Assembly: GCA_001595885.1 (NCBI GenBank)
Contig: LSSH01000111.1
Location: 1 to 13,664 of the forward strand
From: Candidatus Proteinoplasmatales archaeon SG8-5
Lineage (GTDB): Archaea > Thermoplasmatota > Thermoplasmata > SG8-5
Reading direction: 5' to 3'
DNA: 13,664 nt
Of the stretch, positions 11,792-13,664 are shown in pieces. Each line of letters starts with the position of its first letter. Position 1 is the stretch's first letter. The notes under the pieces are model-generated. The model was given only the letters and a program-made list of their open reading frames with translations. It had not been told where the DNA came from and made no database searches. A program made the translations under genes and the position numbers.

Positions 11792-13664
11792 ATGAGAAAA
11801 TACTCGATACTTATCGTTGTGGGTTTGATGTTCTTGAGCGGTATTAGCATATTCGCTACATCGGCACCCGTTCAGGAACCAGAGCCGGATGCACCGGTGT
11901 ATGTGAATGTCTGGCACACTCCCAGATATCCTTTGGGTCATGACTGGACAACATATCAGGGTGGTGACGTAATAACCGTTTATGCGGAGATAACCGGAGT
12001 TACTGGACAAGTGGAAATCCAGTACGGATACTGTAACAGGACGCAATGTCCGCTCGTCGAGCCCAGTCCGCCGCCGTTTTACATGACAAATGTGGGCGGT
12101 GACCTGTACAGTTATCAACTCGCTGGCAACTGGCAAGCTCCACAGAATGCTAACACTTATGAATCATCGTCGAAGAACGGTTCCCACGTTGAATATAGAA
12201 TTACCACGAACGACGGAGTCGATTACGGATATCCTGACAACAATCCTCTGAACAAGATAAGGGTTTGGCCCGCCTGGCAGCCCACGGCAATAAACGTCAC
12301 CCATGCACCGTCGGCCGCCCAAGTGTTCCCCAACACAACGTTCTGGGTAAACGGCACTTCGAATTACTGGAACAGCACAGAACAACCGAAGGACCTTGAT
12401 CCGAACATGGACACGCTGTTGCCCTGCGATGAATGTGACGTTACCGTGACCGTAGACGGAACTCCATTCGCCGGGAAGACCGACATCGAAGGCAACTTCT
12501 CAATACCCGTGACCGCGCCACTGGCTCCCGGTATGTATAGCGTTAACACCACCGTATCGAACTCCACCCCCAACAGGAATGTGAATAGCGTTTGCACTGA
12601 TTTTCAAATCGAGGTCATAGACATCAATCTAACAGTCGGTGCCGACCCGGCCACGACCATTCCAAACGGCACAGTGAACGTCAGCGGACAATCGTTCTTC
12701 AGCGACGGCTCGATACCGGACGGTTCCGAAGTGAACGTTACCATAAACGGACAAACCGGCTTCTGGCTCACGACCGTGGACGCAACCGGAAATTATTCGG
12801 TCGGCATCAACGCGCCCAACGCGACCGGGAGCTTTACCGTCAACGTCACCGTCCACAACTCCACATATAACCTGACAGCGTGGAACCAGACCCCGCTCCA
12901 GGTAATCCCCACACCGCTGGCGGACCTCGTGGTCGAGACCGCGGACATCGTTATCGGGGGACCGCTCGTGGAGCTGCAGAACCACTCCATCAACGTCACC
13001 GTTCGCAATCGGGGCATCGCGAACGCCAACAACGTGGTGGTCAACACCTCGGTCAACGGAACCCTGCACAATTCCACCGTCATCGACATACCCGTTTCCG
13101 GGAACGTCATGCTGCCCATATTCTGGCATCCCGATGCCGGGGTGATGAACATCAGCGTGGTCGTCGACCCCACGGACCAGATAGAGGAGAGCTCGGAGAC
13201 CAACAATACCGCATGGAAGGTGGTGAGCATCCGCGTTGACACCGACGGTGACGGCCTTCCCGACGAAACCGATGACGACGACGACAACGACGGATACCTT
13301 GACGTCTGGGAAGTGTTCGCAGGCACCGACCCCCTTGACTTCCTGGACACGCCACTTGATACTGACGGCGACGGAGCGCCTGACGGCGACGCGGGCAATA
13401 CCCAGCCGTGGATGGACACTGATGATGACGACGACGGGGTACTTGACGATGACGACCTGTTCCCCACCGACCCTGACGAGACATCGGACTACGACGGCGA
13501 CGGGATAGGCGATAACGCGGACACCGACGACGACAACGACGGGTACTCCGACGACGTCGACCCCATGCCCTATGACACGGACAACGACGGCCTGAACAAC
13601 GACGTGGACACCGACGACGACGCGGACGGGATAATCGACACCGAGGACATCTACCCGCTGGACA
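11792..13664 (+). CDS. Secreted sequon-rich surface protein with Ig-like/CARDB domains and thrombospondin type 3-like Ca-binding repeats (partial, 3' end outside window)
   Basis: The frame is open from the ATG at 11792 to the window edge (624 residues). A signal peptide is clear: MRKYSILIVVGLMFLSGISI followed by FATSAPV. The exported part begins with a Tyr/Trp-rich domain, then two Ig-like or carboxypeptidase-regulatory-like domains. One has VTVTVDGTPFAGKTDIEGNF and the other VNVTINGQTGFWLTTVDATG. A CARDB-type domain (ADLVVETADIVIGG, VRNRGIANANNVVV, ending EESSETNN) runs to about residue 478. From about 482 to the edge are repeated DxDxDG loops (DTDGDG, DDDDDNDG, DYDGDG, DTDNDG) that bind calcium in thrombospondin type 3 repeats. 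About 26 Asn-X-Ser/Thr sequons lie ahead of the Asp-rich part and none within it. This is probably an S-layer or adhesion protein; no catalytic motif is visible. The rest, including any membrane anchor, is missing. Confidence 0.85.
   Translation, partial: MRKYSILIVVGLMFLSGISIFATSAPVQEPEPDAPVYVNVWHTPRYPLGHDWTTYQGGDVITVYAEITGVTGQVEIQYGYCNRTQCPLVEPSPPPFYMTNVGGDLYSYQLAGNWQAPQNANTYESSSKNGSHVEYRITTNDGVDYGYPDNNPLNKIRVWPAWQPTAINVTHAPSAAQVFPNTTFWVNGTSNYWNSTEQPKDLDPNMDTLLPCDECDVTVTVDGTPFAGKTDIEGNFSIPVTAPLAPGMYSVNTTVSNSTPNRNVNSVCTDFQIEVIDINLTVGADPATTIPNGTVNVSGQSFFSDGSIPDGSEVNVTINGQTGFWLTTVDATGNYSVGINAPNATGSFTVNVTVHNSTYNLTAWNQTPLQVIPTPLADLVVETADIVIGGPLVELQNHSINVTVRNRGIANANNVVVNTSVNGTLHNSTVIDIPVSGNVMLPIFWHPDAGVMNISVVVDPTDQIEESSETNNTAWKVVSIRVDTDGDGLPDETDDDDDNDGYLDVWEVFAGTDPLDFLDTPLDTDGDGAPDGDAGNTQPWMDTDDDDDGVLDDDDLFPTDPDETSDYDGDGIGDNADTDDDNDGYSDDVDPMPYDTDNDGLNNDVDTDDDADGIIDTEDIYPLD

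Noticed and set aside
12629..13467. Minus-strand frames of 166 and 224 codons
   Set aside because: Antisense to the sequon- and Asp-rich surface protein; the Ser/Val-rich sequence is what that coding strand gives in reverse.

Overview
The window looks archaeal, most likely from a Thermoplasmatota lineage that has a tetrahydromethanopterin- or folate-linked C1 pathway. The evidence is TATA boxes about 26-31 nt ahead of many start codons, a Sec61-beta gene, an AglH-type GlcNAc-phosphotransferase, an XPD helicase, MtrA/MtrH, and protein families (DUF504/MJ1316, a DUF6015-like protein, V4R and Roadblock) that I associate from memory with this group. The lineage is an inference; no rRNA or tRNA is present to settle it.

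Layout. Positions 1-1287 (minus) hold the 5' part of a two-domain ThyX-like thymidylate synthase running off the left edge. Then on the minus strand come an AglH-like dolichyl-phosphate GlcNAc-phosphotransferase (1387-2439), a nitroreductase (2564-3073) and a 54-residue Sec61-beta (3097-3261). A divergent, partly C-rich promoter region (3262-3512) leads into a plus-strand operon at 3513-6936: soluble MtrA, MtrH, a core (folate-domain-free) methionine synthase, a DUF4346 protein, a DUF504 protein and a DUF6015-like protein. Facing it on the minus strand are Roadblock/LC7 (7014-7358), V4R (7330-7773) and a coiled-coil protein with a sensor-like C-terminal domain (7818-8762). Next is a 515-nt gene-free stretch with an imperfect tandem repeat of about 89 nt that can fold into three hairpins per unit. 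Then come an XPD/Rad3 helicase (9278-11182, minus), a divergent tail-anchored small protein (11268-11651, plus), and the first 624 residues of a secreted, sequon-rich, Ca-binding-repeat surface protein that runs off the right edge (11792-13664, plus).

The most interesting part is the operon at 3513-6265. MtrH would take a methyl group from a tetrahydropterin, MtrA would carry it on a corrinoid, and the core MetE would pass it to homocysteine. No other Mtr subunit is next to it and MtrA has no membrane tail, so the set reads as a soluble, pterin-fed methionine synthase rather than the sodium-pumping methanogenesis complex. The DUF4346 protein overlaps the methionine synthase gene and is a candidate fourth component.

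Other themes are a surface-glycoprotein axis (AglH, Sec61-beta and a secreted protein with about 26 N-glycosylation sequons) and a V4R-Roadblock pair whose folds recall eukaryotic TRAPP and Ragulator-type GTPase regulators.
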